From: Pseudodesulfovibrio sp. S3 | GTDB taxonomy: Bacteria > Desulfobacterota > Desulfovibrionia > Desulfovibrionales > Desulfovibrionaceae | Direction: 5' to 3' | Assembly (NCBI RefSeq): GCF_004025585.1 | Contig: NZ_QTZO01000002.1 | Span: 248,001-312,000 of the forward strand | DNA: 64,000 bases | In this document: piece after piece, positions 27,207-36,301 of the stretch | Layout of the letters: the number at the start of each line of letters is the position of its first letter | How positions within the stretch are numbered: position 1 is the stretch's first letter | Translations under genes and position numbers: made by a program | Notes under the pieces: generated by a model | The model's database searches: none | Told to the model about the DNA's origin: nothing | Seen by the model: only the letters and a program-made list of their open reading frames with translations

Positions 27207-28624
27207 GTGGCGGCATCCTTTGCAAGGGGCAGGCGGATGAAAAACGTTGTCCCCTTGCCCGGGGAGCTTTCGACGCGGATGCTCCCCTGATGCTTTTCTA
27301 TGATGCCGTAGACGATGTAGAGACCGAGTCCGGTCCCCTGCCCCACTTCCTTTGTCGAGAAAAACGGATCGAACACGCGATCAAGGATATCCTTGCTGAT
27401 GCCGGTTCCCGTATCCATGACTGTGATCAGGGCGTGATCGCCTTCCCTGGCTGCGCCGATTGAAATGGCTCCTTCCTTCTGCTCCATGGCCTGGACGGCA
27501 TTGATGATGAGATTGATGAAGGCCTCCTGCATCCGCTGATGGTCGACCTGGAGCTGAATGTCGCCGGGGATATCCGTGGTCACGGAAATGCCCGAAGGGA
27601 CATGACTCGAGACGAGGCGCACGGCGGACTGCACGATGTGATCAAGCGGAAACGGCGCAGGGGAATATTCCCGTTCCCTGGAAAATTCCAGAAGCCCCTT
27701 GACGATGTCCCTGGCTCTCAGGGTTTCCTGCTTGATATTCTGCATCATCCTGTTCGCCAGTTCGTCCCTTGGCGCATCGTCCTCCATGAGGATTTGGCAG
27801 GAGGTGGAAATATTATTCAGGGGGTTGTTCAACTGGTGGGCGATGCCTGAGGCGAGCGTGCCTATGGAGGAAAGCTTCTGGGCCTGGACAAGCTGCTTCT
27901 GACGCTTGGCCAACTGCTCGACCATGGAATTCAGGGCAACAAAGACCTGCTGCACCTCGTCGTGCGCATTCTTGACGGGCAACGGCACAAAGGTACCGAG
28001 GGTGATGCGTTTGGTGGCGGCCTGCACCCGCCGCAGGGGATGGAGGATGCTTGACGAGACAAAGATCACCAGCATGAATATGACAGCGGCGATGGTGATC
28101 ATGGACAGGACCAGCGTTGTTCGAAGCTTGTGGTTGATGGACAGGATGCTTGCCCTTTCAAACCGGGCAATGGCCCGCGAGTTTTCGACAAGCCGCTGCC
28201 CGGCCTCGCGAAGCGCACCCACCACCGCTTCCTGTTCGCTGCCGCCGACACCTGCCTTCTCGTTCCGAAGGATCGTCTCAAGCAACAAGCGATACTGTTT
28301 CAAATCCCCTTCGAGCGCTATCCCGCGCTGCTTGACCACGTCCTGTCGGAACTCGGAACTGAGTGAATACAAGAGGGCATCGGCATCATCGATATTCTTC
28401 ATACCCTTGCTGAAGATCGTCTTGTCGCCGTAGAGAAAGAAGTTCTTTTCGCTCCGCCGGGTTTCAAGGATGAGATTGCTGAGATCGTCAGCACGTTCGA
28501 CGACGAGAACATCCCGCTCCAGTTGTACGGTATTCGAGTAGGAAAGCAGGGCGATACAGCCGAAGCAGAGGGTGAAGATGGCGATGCCGAAGACGATTTT
28601 CTGCCTGATATTGAATTTGAGCAT
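27200..28624 (-). CDS. Sensor histidine kinase, partner of NtrC-type regulator
   Basis: 474 residues from ATG 28624; a TTG at 28720 would add 32 residues and a better-looking membrane start is absent there. Membrane helix 10-28, a helical periplasmic sensor (30-170, with ETRRSEKNFFLYGD typical of helical chemoreceptor-like sensors), helix 171-192, HAMP, then HisKA with phospho-accepting His263 in SGIAHQLNNPLNN, and HATPase with NLIINAVQAM, DTGTGIS and GTGLGL boxes. The HQLNNPL type of H-box is the one that partners NtrC-family regulators. The ribosome site before the ATG is poor. The gene is co-translated with the regulator. The signal is unknown. Confidence 0.9.
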   Translation of the reverse strand: MLKFNIRQKIVFGIAIFTLCFGCIALLSYSNTVQLERDVLVVERADDLSNLILETRRSEKNFFLYGDKTIFSKGMKNIDDADALLYSLSSEFRQDVVKQRGIALEGDLKQYRLLLETILRNEKAGVGGSEQEAVVGALREAGQRLVENSRAIARFERASILSINHKLRTTLVLSMITIAAVIFMLVIFVSSSILHPLRRVQAATKRITLGTFVPLPVKNAHDEVQQVFVALNSMVEQLAKRQKQLVQAQKLSSIGTLASGIAHQLNNPLNNISTSCQILMEDDAPRDELANRMMQNIKQETLRARDIVKGLLEFSREREYSPAPFPLDHIVQSAVRLVSSHVPSGISVTTDIPGDIQLQVDHQRMQEAFINLIINAVQAMEQKEGAISIGAAREGDHALITVMDTGTGISKDILDRVFDPFFSTKEVGQGTGLGLYIVYGIIEKHQGSIRVESSPGKGTTFFIRLPLAKDAATC

Positions 28625-28832
28625 AGGTGGTGTCCAGTGTTTCGGGGAGGCATCAAGACCCCCGTACAAATCGTCAACATCGAAATCAAGTCGGCCACAG
28701 GCTATGCCTTGCTCTCCCAAAAGGCAACCGAAGGGGCGGCACAGCCGAAAAAACCCTGCTCGGAATCCTCACCCGCACGCGGATCAGGGAGGTGAAGCCC
28801 GGGGGAGGCGCGGGATGCGTTAAGAGCCGAAG

Positions 28833-29459
28833 CTAGTCGGCCCGGCCCTCGACGCTCTTTTCCAGCTTTTCAGCGTGATGGTTGTATATCCGCCGCAAAG
28901 CCTCAAACGTCTCTATGGAGTAGTGGAAGGCAAAGGCCGCACAGAAGTATGTGACCAAATCCCTGTCAGCCAGCAGAGAGCCCAAGTACAAAAGGAAAAA
29001 GATGTATTTCGAACGAATGAACTTCCTGAGTTCGATCCCAAGGGAGTTCGCATAAACGGCAAGACCGATAATAATCAGATAGGAACTTGCGTATATGACC
29101 ATTACCGGACCCCAGGCGCCCAGATGGTAAATTGCCGCAGCAGACAAAAAGACCACGCCAAGTTGGTCCGAGACGATGTCTATCAGGGAACCTCCGGGGT
29201 GCGCAGTTCCCATCCGCCGTGCAAGCGGGCCGTCAATGCCGTCGCAGAACACGTACAGCGCCATGAGGGATGTGGCCATGACCGCTTGGGATTTCGGCAG
29301 CAAACACGTGAGCATCAGGCAGACAACGCCTGCGATTGAAACCTGGTTCGGGGTTGCCTTCACAGCCATCAGCAGACGGACGATCGGAAAGAATACATAA
29401 TCGCGTTTGGCAGCGAAGGCTTTCTGCCTGTCACGTTCCTCGTCATTGAAATAATCCAT
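28833..29459 (-). CDS. CDP-alcohol phosphatidyltransferase family membrane enzyme
   Basis: 208 residues from ATG 29459 (GGAG six bases upstream). The catalytic motif DG-X2-AR-X8-G-X3-D-X3-D is complete (about residues 72-98, beginning DGPLARR and ending IDIVSD). Roughly six membrane helices surround it. Such enzymes transfer a CMP-linked phospho-alcohol group onto a second alcohol, as in phosphatidylglycerol phosphate, phosphatidylinositol phosphate or related lipid synthesis. The N-terminal cytoplasmic segment is short and charged. It follows a PHP-type phosphoesterase gene by 11 bp, so the two probably act on one lipid or sugar phosphate. The acceptor is unknown. Confidence 0.87.
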   Translation of the reverse strand: MDYFNDEERDRQKAFAAKRDYVFFPIVRLLMAVKATPNQVSIAGVVCLMLTCLLPKSQAVMATSLMALYVFCDGIDGPLARRMGTAHPGGSLIDIVSDQLGVVFLSAAAIYHLGAWGPVMVIYASSYLIIIGLAVYANSLGIELRKFIRSKYIFFLLYLGSLLADRDLVTYFCAAFAFHYSIETFEALRRIYNHHAEKLEKSVEGRAD

Positions 29460-29470
29460 CTTCAACTCCG

Positions 29471-30355
29471 CTATGAATTGGGGAGCAATCCATAATAGGC
29501 ACAAATGGCGACCACGGACTTGGTTCTTCCCAGTGTCTTAAGGTACTTCTTGATCAAACCTTCCTTGATCACACCTTGCAAACTTCTCAATAATTTCGTG
29601 TTGTTTCGCATCTTGCTATCGGAAAGATCAAGAACCGGATACGAATCGAAGCGGATGCGTTTTTTCAGGAAATCAAAGGTGTCATCCCCGTCCTCGGGGA
29701 ACAGGTCCGTCACGCCGACAACATACTGCTCCCCAGGATAATGGGCGTCACTGCTCACGGCCCAACCGAGGCCTTCCCCACGGTCCTCTATGGGCAGATT
29801 CAGGGTCTTGTCCAATTTCGCCTGGGTGTTCTTGAAAAGATTCCTGACCTTACTCCCGGACAGGCGTTTGTCCGCGGTCAAGGCCGAGCCGTTATGGATT
29901 TCAATATAGTCACACATCTCCAACAGACGCTGATAAGCCCTTCCGGACAAAATGGTCCCGGCCGAAGATTTCCCTATATGAAACGGATGTGGAACGATCA
30001 CGATTGATTCGGTGTCTTCGGCAATCCTGGCCACGTCGCGAACAGACCACCGGAAAGTTTGGACCTGTTTGAGCCCCTGCTTGAGTTGGTCTTCGGAACG
30101 GTAGAGAAAAATGATATCCACGCCCTCGGATGAGACCGCCTCAACACCCGGGATTATCTCCGTTTTCAGCCCGGAAGACGCATCGGCCAGACGCTGGTAT
30201 GCCTCCAGGGGCTTCTTGTAGGAATGCTCTGTCGATGCCACGTAATCGATTTCGGAATGCTTCATATACCACCGGATCTTCTGCAACCGGAGGAATTTAT
30301 TCCTCCTCGGCATCCGGTGGATATTGGCATGAAAATGCAAATCAAATGTTGGCAT
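29471..30355 (-). CDS. PHP-superfamily metal-dependent phosphoesterase
   Basis: 294 residues. The PHP metal-site motifs appear in order: DLHFHAN (5-11), STEHS (about 41-45), PGVE (about 69-72), VPHPFH (about 121-126) and SSDAHYPG (about 207-214). It should be a soluble enzyme that hydrolyses a phosphate ester with two or three bound metals. It lies just upstream of the CDP-alcohol phosphotransferase gene in the same operon. No Shine-Dalgarno sequence is visible before the ATG; the upstream bases are AT-rich with two TATAAT hexamers. Confidence 0.82.
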   Translation of the reverse strand: MPTFDLHFHANIHRMPRRNKFLRLQKIRWYMKHSEIDYVASTEHSYKKPLEAYQRLADASSGLKTEIIPGVEAVSSEGVDIIFLYRSEDQLKQGLKQVQTFRWSVRDVARIAEDTESIVIVPHPFHIGKSSAGTILSGRAYQRLLEMCDYIEIHNGSALTADKRLSGSKVRNLFKNTQAKLDKTLNLPIEDRGEGLGWAVSSDAHYPGEQYVVGVTDLFPEDGDDTFDFLKKRIRFDSYPVLDLSDSKMRNNTKLLRSLQGVIKEGLIKKYLKTLGRTKSVVAICAYYGLLPNS

Positions 30356-30622
30356 GATTATATTCTACTGAAAAAATTATATTTTACGCCCAAGCTTCAA
30401 CAAACGGCATCAACCTGCAACCCCAATTTCTTAGCATATCTTTTCCCTCCACGGATGTCCATTGATAGGCGGGAAACGGACTGGCAACGACACCCTCTCT
30501 GCATTCAACAGCCTCCTGTCACCCGAGTTGAAACCCGAGCGTGCCGGACCCAGGATAAAGCCAGCCCACAAAAAGGTCGCCGGAAGAATGAAGGCCAAGC
30601 CGGACCGGCCCCTGAGAACTGG

Positions 30623-30649
30623 AAAAAGGCGGCAACCCGAGTCACCGCC
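30623..30649 (-). terminator. Intrinsic terminator of periplasmic binding protein gene
   Basis: On the minus strand: GGCGG...CCGCC arms (30628-30632 with 30645-30649) extended by inner pairs, then five T. Nothing else is evident in the 30356-30681 gap. Confidence 0.7.
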
Positions 30650-30681
30650 CTTTTCAGATGCGTAATCATGCCCAAGCGACA

Positions 30682-31650
30682 CTACTTCTGCAGGGCAATG
30701 CTCCACTGCCTGAATATACCGGGATATTCCAGGATGCTGGAATCTCCGTAAAACGGCAGGCTGTAGACATCCCCATTCCTGAAGGCAGGGATGTCCGCCA
30801 GGGCCGGGTTCCTTATCATGGCGTCGTGAAGGGCCTTTTGAACGGCAAACCCGTTTCCGGTGGCAACGATAATATCGGGATTTACCTTTGCGAGGCCCGC
30901 GAGCCGGCTTGCCGAGACATGCCCCTTGGACACTTTCATGCTGTCGGTCAGCATCTCCCCGGCCACATTGGTGCATCCCAAAGGCGTGAGGATATACTGA
31001 TCGGTATACCCGCCGGGGGCCTCTATGCGGATGAACGTCTTGCCGGTGGCGACCGAATAGTTTCCGTTGAGAATCACCACGCGGCGCCCGTATCCGGCTT
31101 TCGGCAATTGGGCTTCGACCTTTTTCATCGCAGTTTCATAGTCGGCACGGACCTCACGCCCCTGCTCTTCCTTCCCGAGAAGCCTGGCGACCTCCTCGAT
31201 ACCCGCCCCCACGCCGTGGGTAAAATCCGCGTATTCGATGACCACGCCCGGGACATCCTTGACAAGATCCGCCACATTCACAGGATTCACATCTTTCATG
31301 TACAAGCAGAACTTGTTGCTTTTTTCAAGGATAAGGCGCGTTATGCCGCGCTCCTTCATGAACGAAGAGATGGTGTCCGGATTTTTTTTGGTCACGTAAT
31401 TGGGGCAACCCAACACCTGACTGGACAGGGGCAATCCCTGGGCTTTGTCTGGCCACATGGAAAGGCGTACGGACATACCTTCGGGAATGATTCCCAGCTT
31501 GAGGGATACGTCCACCAAGCGATCACCGACCATGACGGCCTTGATCCGTTCCGGGGCCCTGAGGGGCGTGGCGCTGGCCACCGAAAATGCCATGAGCAGC
31601 GCCATGCAGGACAGGCACGCAGTTATCATCAGTATGCGTATTTTTTTCAT
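30682..31650 (-). CDS. Periplasmic metal-chelate binding protein
   Basis: 322 residues with a signal peptide (hydrophobic core 6-24, cleavage near SVASA). The mature part has the features of a class III (FecB/BtuF-like) binding protein: RIKAVMVGDRLVDVSLKLGI, then VPGVVIEYADF, a long linking helix, and a C-terminal lobe with NPDIIVATGNG and FRNGDVYSLPFYGDSS. No permease or ATPase lies nearby. It sits 17 bp downstream of an outer-membrane protein gene, both behind a Fur-box palindrome, so an iron or iron-chelate ligand is likely. Confidence 0.78.
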   Translation of the reverse strand: MKKIRILMITACLSCMALLMAFSVASATPLRAPERIKAVMVGDRLVDVSLKLGIIPEGMSVRLSMWPDKAQGLPLSSQVLGCPNYVTKKNPDTISSFMKERGITRLILEKSNKFCLYMKDVNPVNVADLVKDVPGVVIEYADFTHGVGAGIEEVARLLGKEEQGREVRADYETAMKKVEAQLPKAGYGRRVVILNGNYSVATGKTFIRIEAPGGYTDQYILTPLGCTNVAGEMLTDSMKVSKGHVSASRLAGLAKVNPDIIVATGNGFAVQKALHDAMIRNPALADIPAFRNGDVYSLPFYGDSSILEYPGIFRQWSIALQK

Positions 31651-31667
31651 TGTATTCTCCTGAAGCG

Positions 31668-32711
31668 TTAAAAACTGAATCCGATTCGCGTCACAACCTG
31701 GAAATCTTCACCGAGTCCAAAGCGACTGTTTCGCTCCGGGGTGGCCGAGTACCCGTTGAGATACCGGTAGACAACCACCGGGACGCCCACGGAGAAATGA
31801 CTGCTTTCCGTCATTTTCCAATGTACCCCGGGGGTAATGTAAATGGTGTGACCTCCTGTGGATTCCGCGGCGGTGCCGTCATACCAGTGGCGCTGCTGAT
31901 CCACCCCGTTGAGCTCCAACTCCACGTCGAAGTACTTGTTCAAGGCATAGCCGTATCCCAAGTCATATTTGAATTGATTGCCCTTGCGGGAATCATGAGC
32001 CCCCTGGCCGGAGACGGTGTACATCATGTGCGCGTCCACGCGGGACCTGCCAAAGAACTTGGTTGCCCCCACCTCGAATTTCGGGTCCCATGAACCGGTG
32101 CCGAGTTGTCCTCCCGGACCGATATACTTATGCGCGATCGAGTACGGCCATCCATTCTCATGGTCAGCATCACCGGTAGGCAGCTTGAGGCCAGCGCCAA
32201 GAGCAAGATTCATCCAATCCCCGCTTCGTTGCGTCATAAGGGCATAGCGCCCCATGACCACAACGTCACCGAGACCGGAAACCGTATCCGTATCCCAGGG
32301 TTTTGCCAGATTGCCGGGCTTCCGTTTGACCTGCTTGTCCCAGAACGGAACCATGATTCGCGCCTCGAAGTTTTCGAATAGCCCGACCTTGGCCGTGAAC
32401 TGCAGGGATTGATTCACCCGGTCGTATTTGCCGCCGTAATCTCCATGCTTTTCCTTGCTGCCGTCGTAGAGCGAATCCTTGTGAACATACCGATACTTGA
32501 CGCTTGCCGTGACCTTCCCCTTGGGAAGCACCATCCCGTTGGACATGTTGACCAGCCCGATGCACTTGACCGGCTTGGTATCCGGCCTGTCCGTCAGCTC
32601 CCGCTCAGACCCTGGACCTGCACCGATAACGGGCCCGGCATAAACCTGGTGCCGCCCCCCGGCCAGCAACAGACAAGCCCATACAGATATAATTACCGTG
32701 AGGCGTCTCAA
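31668..32711 (-). CDS. Outer-membrane beta-barrel protein, PF13557-like
   Basis: 347 residues starting at TTG 32711, supported by AGGGAGG five bases upstream. A signal peptide ends near VYAGP. The mature sequence alternates polar and aromatic residues in many short strands and ends in the outer-membrane signature Phe (RIGFSF). The overall pattern (GLVNMSNGMVLPKGKVTASV, GLGDVVVMGRYALM, ALGAGLKLPTGDAD) resembles the transporter/meta-pathway outer-membrane family PF13557. A TonB box and plug domain are absent. First gene of a two-gene, Fur-preceded operon with the binding protein. Confidence 0.75.
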   Translation of the reverse strand: MRRLTVIISVWACLLLAGGRHQVYAGPVIGAGPGSERELTDRPDTKPVKCIGLVNMSNGMVLPKGKVTASVKYRYVHKDSLYDGSKEKHGDYGGKYDRVNQSLQFTAKVGLFENFEARIMVPFWDKQVKRKPGNLAKPWDTDTVSGLGDVVVMGRYALMTQRSGDWMNLALGAGLKLPTGDADHENGWPYSIAHKYIGPGGQLGTGSWDPKFEVGATKFFGRSRVDAHMMYTVSGQGAHDSRKGNQFKYDLGYGYALNKYFDVELELNGVDQQRHWYDGTAAESTGGHTIYITPGVHWKMTESSHFSVGVPVVVYRYLNGYSATPERNSRFGLGEDFQVVTRIGFSF

Positions 32712-32774
32712 AAGAACCTCCCTTGAGTGTTTTCACCGCCAAAGACATTCTCCAGGCGGCGCCCATTGTGAAGT

Positions 32775-32789
32775 TGAAAATCATTTTCA
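32775..32789 (-). promoter_or_regulatory. Fur box
   Basis: TGAAAATCATTTTCA is a perfect 7-1-7 palindrome matching the Fur core TGATAATNATTATCA at most positions. It lies about 65 bp upstream of the TTG start at 32711, implying repression by iron-loaded Fur. Confidence 0.7.
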
Positions 32790-33214
32790 TCTTTATCGAG
32801 CTGCATACAGCCAGAGGGAAGTCGTGTCAACACTCTAAAATAAATCACTTTTATACCAAAACAGGAGGGAATTGTCCGGGTTGACACAGGGTGTCATTTT
32901 TCAAAAAATCCAGATCCAGCATTCCCCGATGGTCCTTTCTTGGACAGTCGGATAAAACGCTGCCATTCAAGTGTACCAGAGTCCAAAGCTGTTCTGGAAC
33001 CGACCCATTGCTGTTCGCAGCCGCGTCCATGGGCCGGACCGATTGTTGACAGTCATTCACAATGAACCTTTCCAAAAAAACACCCGAATCAGATGCGCTT
33101 TTGACAGGCAAACTCGGATGACTGCATATTCGGGAAAAAAACGTGCAGCCGTGCTCGTCATAAAAAAAGGAAAGAAACATGAAAAGTACCCAGCGGTGAA
33201 ACTGACGATGTTTT

Positions 33215-33391
33215 TTGGGCCGCCTGTTTGGCAGTCCATCGGCATTCGAGAGCATCGACCAGGAGATGGACAGCAATGGCATCTTGCACGAATCTTTCGC
33301 GCTCGTACCTTTGGGATGGTTTTTCTTTGCACTCGGTCTAGTCTTGGAGGCACTCTCCATTGACGGGGCCCCGGCACACAGCCTGGGATAG
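33215..33391 (+). CDS. Possible small membrane protein (58 residues)
   Basis: The frame begins at TTG 33215 and ends TAG 33389-33391. The product begins MGRLFGSPSAFESIDQ, is acidic in the middle and has one hydrophobic helix (SFALVPLGWFFFALGLVLEA), then a short tail. Codon third positions look coding-like, while the longer overlapping frames on both strands do not. No good ribosome site is seen, so a real start is uncertain and it may be a remnant. The rest of the long 32712-33743 gap shows no other convincing gene. Confidence 0.35.
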   Translation: MGRLFGSPSAFESIDQEMDSNGILHESFALVPLGWFFFALGLVLEALSIDGAPAHSLG

Positions 33392-33743
33392 ACCAGCAGT
33401 GCTTCGGGCGCGATTTCGCTCACGGGTCATACATTTCCCCTTCAAGATGCATCGGCACTATCCCGGCGGATCATGCCGCGAGAGCTTTTCCGGCACTGCC
33501 GCGCTCGGCCATGACGCGACCTTTGCCCACGGAAACACTCGACAGCCTCCCCCCCCATTATTGGGGACATCGGCCTCAACTTGATGCAACTCGAATCGTA
33601 AAATGACTTGAATGTGCATACAATCTGCGCACATCTGTCAGACGAGTGCCATAATTTCAGCCGGTTAGACTCACCCGTCTCCTGATTACACATCAATGGG
33701 CCATCTCCGATGAGCCTGCCGCCCCGCCGTGCCCAACGCCTCC

Positions 33744-33783
33744 TTGACTGAATCCAATCTACATGCCTACAATGGTACGACCA
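33744..33783 (+). promoter_or_regulatory. Promoter and GntR operator of choline cassette
   Basis: TTGACT (33744-33749), 18-bp spacer, TACAAT (33768-33773). Overlapping its end is TGGTACGACCA (33773-33783), a perfect fit to the FadR-subfamily GntR pattern TNGTNNNACNA, placed over the expected transcription start. Confidence 0.6.
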
Positions 33784-33847
33784 AAAGCGCGCAAAACTGT
33801 CTATAATTCCAATTTTAACCCATAAAACCACCTTATAGGTAATACCA

Positions 33848-34630
33848 TTGTCGGAAAATTCCACTATTCAAACCCTGTTCATTCCCGTTCAAGCCGGGCG
33901 TGCCAGCGAGGAAGTCGCTCTCCAAATTGAAGCGGCCATCATGGATGGACGCCTGTCGCCAGGCGAACGTTTGCCAAGCGAAAGAGAGATGCAGTCACAG
34001 TTCGGCACTGGCCGCGGCGTCATTCGCGAGACCATCAAGATCCTCAAGCAAAAAGGTCTTCTTGAGGTGAAAACAGGGGCCAAGGGCGGAGCCTATATCC
34101 GGCACCTTGACGTAAACAACGTTTCGGAATCTCTTGCTCTCTTCCTCAAGCAGCATCCGGTGGAACCAGAAAAACTGGTTGAATTTCGTGAGACTCTGGA
34201 CCGCACCATTACTCAACTCGCCATCGCGCATGCCACACGGCCCGAAAAGGACGAACTGGTCACGGAAGCACTGCGCCTGGAGGCGATGCTTCAGGAAGAC
34301 GAACCGGACTTTATCGCCAGCAGCGAACTGGATCGACAACTGAACATCATGCTGGCTCGCATGGCCCGCAACCCGCTTTTCGAGTGGGTCATGCACGCCA
34401 TCCAGATGGGATTCAGCTCACATGACTATGCGCTATATGAAAATAGAGTCTACCGCGAAAGGGCTGCGGCCAACTGGCGCAACACGGCGCAGGCAATAGC
34501 GCGGGGAGAACTCATGCGCGCCTTGGGTTTCATCGGTTACCACTACGTACTTCTTCGCCAGTGCATCGACGAAAAAACCACCCTCACCAATGAGCCAAAT
34601 GCCGATTTTCTGCAAAAAGACGAACAATAG
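33848..34630 (+). CDS. GntR/FadR-subfamily transcriptional regulator
   Basis: 260 residues from TTG 33848 (AGGT eight bases upstream). N-terminal winged helix-turn-helix with the GntR pattern IMDGRLSPGERLPSEREM then GVIRETIKILKQKGLLEVK, followed by an all-helical FCD ligand domain (about 105-230). It is the first gene of the choline-oxidation cassette; betA follows 18 bp after its stop. It probably controls the operon through the palindrome in its own promoter, with choline or betaine aldehyde as possible effector. Choline genes are more often under TetR-type BetI, so a GntR regulator here is somewhat unusual. Confidence 0.88.
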   Translation: MSENSTIQTLFIPVQAGRASEEVALQIEAAIMDGRLSPGERLPSEREMQSQFGTGRGVIRETIKILKQKGLLEVKTGAKGGAYIRHLDVNNVSESLALFLKQHPVEPEKLVEFRETLDRTITQLAIAHATRPEKDELVTEALRLEAMLQEDEPDFIASSELDRQLNIMLARMARNPLFEWVMHAIQMGFSSHDYALYENRVYRERAAANWRNTAQAIARGELMRALGFIGYHYVLLRQCIDEKTTLTNEPNADFLQKDEQ

Positions 34631-34648
34631 CTACAAAAGGAAATACAG

Positions 34649-36286
34649 ATGAAAACATATGATTATATAATTGTCGGCGGCGGTTCGGCTGGTTCTGTCC
34701 TGGCCAATCGCCTGAGTGCCAACCCCAAGAACAAAGTCCTGGTCCTTGAAGCGGGCCTGCCTGATTTCAAGTTTGATTTCCGCATCCACATGCCAGCGGC
34801 CCTGACCTATCCCCTGGCCGGAAAGACCTACAACTGGTGGTACGAATCCGAACCGGAACCCCACATGAACAATCGCCGCATTTATCAGCCGCGCGGCAAG
34901 GTTCTTGGCGGTTCCAGCTGTATCAACGGCATGATCCACATCCGTGGCAATGCCATGGATTATGAGAAATGGGCCAAAGAGGACGGACTGGAAAACTGGT
35001 CCTATGCCCATTGTCTTCCCTACTTCAAACGATTCGAGTGCCGGACTGCCGGGGCAGATGAGTACCAGGGGGCAGTCGGACCGCTCTACCTGACCGAACC
35101 GGAATGCGACAATCCGCTTTTCAACGCATTTTTCAATGCCGTGCAGGAAGCAGGCTATCCGTTGACCAAGGATGTGAATGGATACCAGCAGGAAGGTTTC
35201 GGGAAATTCGACCGCACCACATATCGGGGCAGCCGCTGGAACGCCGCCCGGGCGTACATCCATCCGGTCAAGAACCGCCGCAACCTGACCGTCAAATGCA
35301 AGGCAATGACAACGCGCATCCTGTTCGAAGGCAAACGCGCCGTGGGCGTGGAGTACACTCGCGCCAAACAGACCATGAAGGCGTATGCCGGCGAAGTCAT
35401 CTGCTGCGGCGGCTCCATCAACTCCCCGCAATTGCTCCAACTCTCCGGCGTGGGCAACGCCAAAGAACTTTCCGCCCTGGGCATCGATGTGGTGCAGGAT
35501 CTTCCCGGCGTTGGCGAGAATCTTCAGGACCACCTTGAACTGTACGTCCAGTATGCCTGCAAGAAACCGGTCAGCATGTACCCCGCGCTCAAGTGGTACA
35601 ACCAGCCATTGATCGGCCTGAAGTGGCTCCTCGCCGGCAAAGGCGAGGCAGCGACCAATCACTTCGAAGCAGGCGGTTTCATTCGCGGCAACGATCAGCT
35701 TGAGTACCCCAATATCCAGTATCATTTCCTGCCCATCGCCATCCGTTACGACGGCTCGGCTCCTGCAGCAGGTCACGGATACCAGGTCCACGTCGGCCCC
35801 ATGAACACTGATGTTCGCGGCCATGTGAAGATCAAGTCGTCGGATCCCAGCGAGTATCCGAGCGTCCTGTTCAATTACCTTTCCACGGAACAAGAGAAAC
35901 GGGAGTGGGTCGAGGCCATCCGCAAAACCCGCGAGATCATGACCCAGCCCGCATTCGATGAATTCCGCGGCGACGAACTGGCACCCGGCATACAGGCCCA
36001 GACCGACGAGGAAATCCTCGACTTCGTGGCGAATGAAGGCGAGTCCGCCTACCATCCGAGCTGCACCTGCGCCATGGGCACCCACGACATGGCTGTCACC
36101 GACCCGGAACTGCGCGTGCACGGCATGGAAGGCCTGCGCGTTGTCGACGCGTCGGTCATGCCCTACGTGACCAACGGCAACATCTATGCCCCGACCATGA
36201 TGATCGCGGAAAAGGCAGCCGACCTGATTCTTGGCAATACGCCACTGGCCGCTGACAACTCTCCCTTCTACAAACACAAAAAGTAA
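34649..36286 (+). CDS. betA: GMC-family choline dehydrogenase
   Basis: 545 residues; AAAAGGA precedes the ATG. An FAD-binding Rossmann motif VGGGSAGSVLANRL is at the N-terminus, GGSSCINGMIHIRGN matches the GMC flavin-binding signature, and HPSCTCAMGTHD near the C-terminus contains the catalytic His of choline dehydrogenases. It oxidises choline to betaine aldehyde, passing electrons to a membrane carrier. Length is typical. It sits between the GntR regulator and betB (15 bp to the next ATG), in a glycine-betaine synthesis operon. Other GMC alcohol dehydrogenases look alike, but the betB and betaine-type binding-protein neighbours favour choline. Confidence 0.88.
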   Translation: MKTYDYIIVGGGSAGSVLANRLSANPKNKVLVLEAGLPDFKFDFRIHMPAALTYPLAGKTYNWWYESEPEPHMNNRRIYQPRGKVLGGSSCINGMIHIRGNAMDYEKWAKEDGLENWSYAHCLPYFKRFECRTAGADEYQGAVGPLYLTEPECDNPLFNAFFNAVQEAGYPLTKDVNGYQQEGFGKFDRTTYRGSRWNAARAYIHPVKNRRNLTVKCKAMTTRILFEGKRAVGVEYTRAKQTMKAYAGEVICCGGSINSPQLLQLSGVGNAKELSALGIDVVQDLPGVGENLQDHLELYVQYACKKPVSMYPALKWYNQPLIGLKWLLAGKGEAATNHFEAGGFIRGNDQLEYPNIQYHFLPIAIRYDGSAPAAGHGYQVHVGPMNTDVRGHVKIKSSDPSEYPSVLFNYLSTEQEKREWVEAIRKTREIMTQPAFDEFRGDELAPGIQAQTDEEILDFVANEGESAYHPSCTCAMGTHDMAVTDPELRVHGMEGLRVVDASVMPYVTNGNIYAPTMMIAEKAADLILGNTPLAADNSPFYKHKK

Positions 36287-36301
36287 CCAGCCGGAGAAAC
36301 C

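Noticed and set aside
25884-27290. 468-codon plus-strand frame
   Set aside because: Antisense to the sigma-54 regulator gene; no recognisable domain.
28625-28720. 32-residue N-terminal extension of the histidine kinase from TTG 28720
   Set aside because: The extension is hydrophilic and precedes the natural start of a membrane helix; ATG 28624 gives a normal signal-anchor, although its ribosome site is weak.
32851-33423. 190-codon minus-strand and 130-codon plus-strand frames in the long gap
   Set aside because: Codon use and residue content look random (many Ser, Arg, Cys; mixed third positions) and no ribosome site is seen; a shorter frame at 33215-33391 looks better.
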